A stretch of 7,514 nt of DNA, taken from NCBI GenBank assembly GCA_020348185.1, contig CP070743.1, positions 203,059-210,572 of the forward strand. Direction: 5' to 3'. Origin of the DNA: Nitrospirota bacterium (GTDB lineage: Bacteria > Nitrospirota > Nitrospiria > Nitrospirales > UBA8639). Position numbers and translations under genes: made by a program. Each line of letters opens with the position of its first letter. Within the stretch, counting starts at the first letter, position 1. This document shows positions 6,409-7,514 of this stretch, piece after piece. The notes beneath the pieces were generated by a model. It ran no database searches. It was given only the letters and a program-made list of their open reading frames with translations, and had not been told where the DNA came from.

Positions 6409-6433
6409 AGGGAGAGTGCTTTCCACTCTCTTT
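6409..6433. repeat. Hairpin-forming inverted repeat upstream of the sugar operon
   Basis: GAGAGTG (6412-6418) and CACTCTC (6424-6430) pair perfectly around a 5-base loop; adding two G-T pairs and one A-T pair extends the stem to 10 bp. On the plus strand only three T follow, and there is no plus-strand gene before it; on the minus strand the stem is followed by C and G. It therefore does not look like a normal terminator and may be a structural or regulatory element. Confidence 0.5.
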
Positions 6434-6454
6434 AAAGAATTTGCCTTTTCTATT

Positions 6455-6489
6455 CCCTCGCCCTAGTGGGGAGAGGGGTAGGGTGAGGG
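6455..6489. repeat. REP-like inverted repeat (CCCTCGCCCTA / TAGGGTGAGGG)
   Basis: CCCTCGCCCTA (6455-6465) pairs with TAGGGTGAGGG (6479-6489) over 11 bp with a single G-T wobble, enclosing a G-rich loop of 13 bases. This wording resembles the dispersed extragenic palindromes seen in many bacterial genomes, whose translation yields the spurious peptide PSGERGRVRG, as it does here. These elements are usually non-coding, sit between genes and can be copied in large numbers. Only one copy is visible in the window, so dispersal cannot be shown from this sequence. Confidence 0.65.
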
Positions 6490-6602
6490 GGGACACCCAC
6501 GAGGGCCAAATACGGTTCATAATCTCTCACTACGGCAAGGTTGGGTGTCAGTTCCCTCAATTTCCATTCATTGCCCATTCACGAGGGTGGAGTGCGGAGG
6601 AT

Positions 6603-6779
6603 ATGGAAAATAACACCCGTTACGTCCAAAAAAGTAAGGAACTACATGAGGGAGCCAAAGCGCTAATCAGTCGAGCCGTGGATATGGCCAAGCTCATGGT
6701 TGCCGGCCAAGTACCTGAACAGGCTTTAATCCGGGGCGGACGCAAAGGTCACGAATTAGACGTGAGAGCCCAGCTTTAA
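6603..6779 (+). CDS. Small 58-residue protein of unknown function
   Basis: The frame begins MENNTRYVQKSKELHEGAKA and ends GGRKGHELDVRAQL at a TAA. Residues 8-35 look like an amphipathic helix with alternating charged and aliphatic positions, followed by a Gly- and Arg-rich segment (44-50) and a polar tail; there is no signal peptide, Cys or membrane span. I do not recognise a family. The frame stays open upstream to a TTG at 6441, but that extension is the translation of the REP-like repeat and is almost certainly not protein. GGAGG (6596-6600) is only 2 bases from the ATG, unusually close, while a second GGAG at 6589-6592 is 10 bases away. The gene is divergent from the sugar operon and about 100 bases before the DCC-family gene on the same strand, with a possible terminator between. 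Confidence 0.6.
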   Translation: MENNTRYVQKSKELHEGAKALISRAVDMAKLMVAGQVPEQALIRGGRKGHELDVRAQL

Positions 6780-6802
6780 TGCCATTCTCCCGAGAGATTG
6801 AC

Positions 6803-6838
6803 CTATAGGCGGAATATAAGTCCTAGAGTGATTTTTTT
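6803..6838 (+). terminator. Possible terminator after the 58-residue gene
   Basis: CTATAGG (6803-6809) pairs with CCTAGAG (6822-6828) except for one mismatch, leaving a 12-base loop. Seven T follow at 6832-6838 after a three-base gap. Orientation and position, 24 bases after the TAA, fit a Rho-independent terminator, but the stem is weak. Confidence 0.4.
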
Positions 6839-6877
6839 GATCGAGCAGGTTTTCAGGGTAAGTTTAAAGAATAGGTC

Positions 6878-7312
6878 ATGACCGCATCCGTCAAGCAAGA
6901 AAAACACGATTGGGCCCAATTGGAAAAGGTCATTGTTTTTGACGGAGTCTGCAATTTCTGTAATGCTTTTGTTGACTTTGTCATAGGACACGATCCCCAG
7001 GGTAAATTCAAATTCGGTACGCTTCAATCAGGTCCGGGTCAGGAAGTTCTTATCCGATTGGGATTGCACACTGAAGATTTTGAAACATTTTTACTTCTGG
7101 AACAGGGTAAGGTGTTTACCAAATCCACCGCGGCTCTGAAAATCGCGAAATGTCTCACTGGTCCTTGGCCTCTCCTAGCAATGTTTCTTCTCGTTCCTCG
7201 GTCGATTCGAGATGGGCTGTACGATTTTATCGCCAGACGCCGCTATCGATGGATGGGGAAGCGGGACACGTGTCGGATGCCGAGTTCGGGAGAACGGGAA
7301 CGATTTATTTAG
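6878..7312 (+). CDS. DCC-family (DUF393) thiol-disulfide oxidoreductase-like protein
   Basis: This 144-residue protein carries the family's defining motif VIVFDGVCNFCNAFVDFVI, in which Asp22, Cys25 and Cys28 form the DxxCxxC signature resembling a thioredoxin-type CxxC redox site. The middle has STAALKIA (about 83-90) and the C-terminus has RDGLYDFIARRRYRWMGKRDTCRMP (about 111-135), both strongly conserved in the family; Cys132 is a third invariant-looking Cys. Length is normal for the group. The family is linked by annotation to disulfide chemistry, but the physiological substrate is not established. There is no signal peptide; a hydrophobic stretch at about 97-107 is part of the fold in relatives. 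ATG 6878 is preceded by a weak AGG close to the start. It converges with the partial gene on the right, and it may be alone in its transcript. Confidence 0.9.
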   Translation: MTASVKQEKHDWAQLEKVIVFDGVCNFCNAFVDFVIGHDPQGKFKFGTLQSGPGQEVLIRLGLHTEDFETFLLLEQGKVFTKSTAALKIAKCLTGPWPLLAMFLLVPRSIRDGLYDFIARRRYRWMGKRDTCRMPSSGERERFI

Positions 7313-7359
7313 AGTGAGAACAATAACGACAATGAACGGTCATTCACGGATCAATGGAA

Positions 7360-7514
7360 TCAGGGGTGGTTTTGGCGGCGAAGGGCTTGTTCGTACTCTT
7401 CCCTAAAACGACTAGCCTTATCCACCTGGCCTGAGATGTTCAGCATTCTTAAATAGTTATTCACAACGGTTACGGTCCTCACATGCCCTAACCCGTAATT
7501 GTGCCGCATAATTT
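7360..7514 (-). CDS. C-terminal end of a probable tetratricopeptide-repeat protein (runs off the right edge)
   Basis: The last 50 codons of a minus-strand gene are visible, ending at TGA (7362-7360); its start lies beyond the window. The peptide includes RHNYGLGHVRTVTVVNNYLR and then RMLNISGQVDKASRFREEYEQALRRQNHP. The arrangement LGxxH-RT-T-VNN-L-ML---G-xxxAxxxxEEYEQAL follows the spacing of the TPR_10/TPR_12 type of tetratricopeptide repeat (helix A, Gly turn, helix B ending in a charged A-L segment). Such repeats mediate protein-protein contacts. No other domain can be seen because the rest is missing. Absence of in-frame stops over the whole visible 152 bases and the repeat-like pattern support a real gene. 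It converges with the DCC gene; the 47 bases between them hold only a 5-bp hairpin (AATGA/TCATT, 7331-7344) without a T-run. Confidence 0.7.
   Translation of the reverse strand, partial: IMRHNYGLGHVRTVTVVNNYLRMLNISGQVDKASRFREEYEQALRRQNHP

Larger units (their letters stand above)
6289..6602. other. Intergenic region between the divergent sugar operon and the 58-residue gene
   Basis: These 314 bases must hold the promoter of the minus-strand operon. I see no convincing -35/-10 pair; TTGATT within the palindrome at 6387-6396 is a possible -35 on the minus strand but has no good partner. The region contains three structured elements described separately: a 10-base palindrome, a hairpin and a REP-like inverted repeat. 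The stretch 6500-6600 holds a CATAAT (6518-6523) without a matching -35, and the octamer CACGAGGG occurs at 6498-6505 and again at 6580-6587. Confidence 0.6.

Noticed and set aside
6441..6602. N-terminal extension of the 58-residue protein from TTG 6441
   Set aside because: It translates the REP-like palindrome (PSGERGRVRG), a well-known spurious peptide, and has no ribosome binding site.
6863..6872. Decamer TTTAAAGAAT repeated at 6431-6440 and 6863-6872
   Set aside because: It is AT-rich, low in complexity and occurs in different contexts, so chance is the simplest explanation.
7331..7344. AATGA-ACGG-TCATT hairpin between the convergent DCC and TPR-like genes
   Set aside because: The stem is only 5 bp and no T-run follows on either strand, so it cannot be supported as a bidirectional terminator.

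Overview
The window looks like chromosomal DNA from a Gram-negative-type bacterium of moderate GC (about half, judged by eye). Evidence is a bacterial valyl-tRNA synthetase start, Shine-Dalgarno sites, and an exported sugar-binding protein with a signal peptide but no lipobox cysteine. The mix of genes (DCC/DUF393 protein, HDHD3-like HAD hydrolase, a CUT1 sugar importer, a REP-like hairpin) would fit Nitrospirota or a related lineage, but that is only an impression. No phage, transposase or CRISPR signal is visible.

Left part, 1-1461. The 5' end of valS runs off the left edge on the minus strand. Opposite it, on the plus strand, sits a 35-residue, extremely basic peptide gene (426-533) with a strong Shine-Dalgarno site; it was found by reading the sequence and is easily missed by length filters. 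It is followed by a HAD-superfamily hydrolase (742-1461) with a plausible promoter and an upstream inverted repeat.

Centre, 1479-6288, minus strand. This is one tightly packed operon read right to left: a periplasmic solute-binding protein, a MalF-like permease, a MalG-like permease, a MalK/UgpC-like ATPase, and finally an exported protein of unknown function. Junctions are 4-base or 1-base overlaps, or gaps of 3 and 6 bases. The first four genes form a complete carbohydrate ABC importer in the order of LpqY-SugABC and ThuEFGK systems, so an alpha-glucoside such as trehalose or maltose is a reasonable but unproven substrate. The binding protein would capture sugar in the periplasm, the two permeases form the channel and the ATPase dimer powers it. 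The exported fifth protein is the least explained partner. The operon runs towards the HAD gene, and no clear terminator separates the two.

Right part, 6289-7514. The intergenic region upstream of the operon holds a 10-base palindrome, a 10-bp hairpin and a REP-like hairpin. It is followed on the plus strand by a 58-residue unknown protein (6603-6779), a possible terminator, and a DCC-family thiol-disulfide oxidoreductase-like gene (6878-7312). A minus-strand gene enters from the right edge; its last 50 codons (7360-7512) read like a tetratricopeptide-type repeat.

Overall the region is mostly ordinary housekeeping and transport. The items most worth a second look are the two small unknown genes, the start of the exported fifth operon gene, and the structured DNA in front of the operon.
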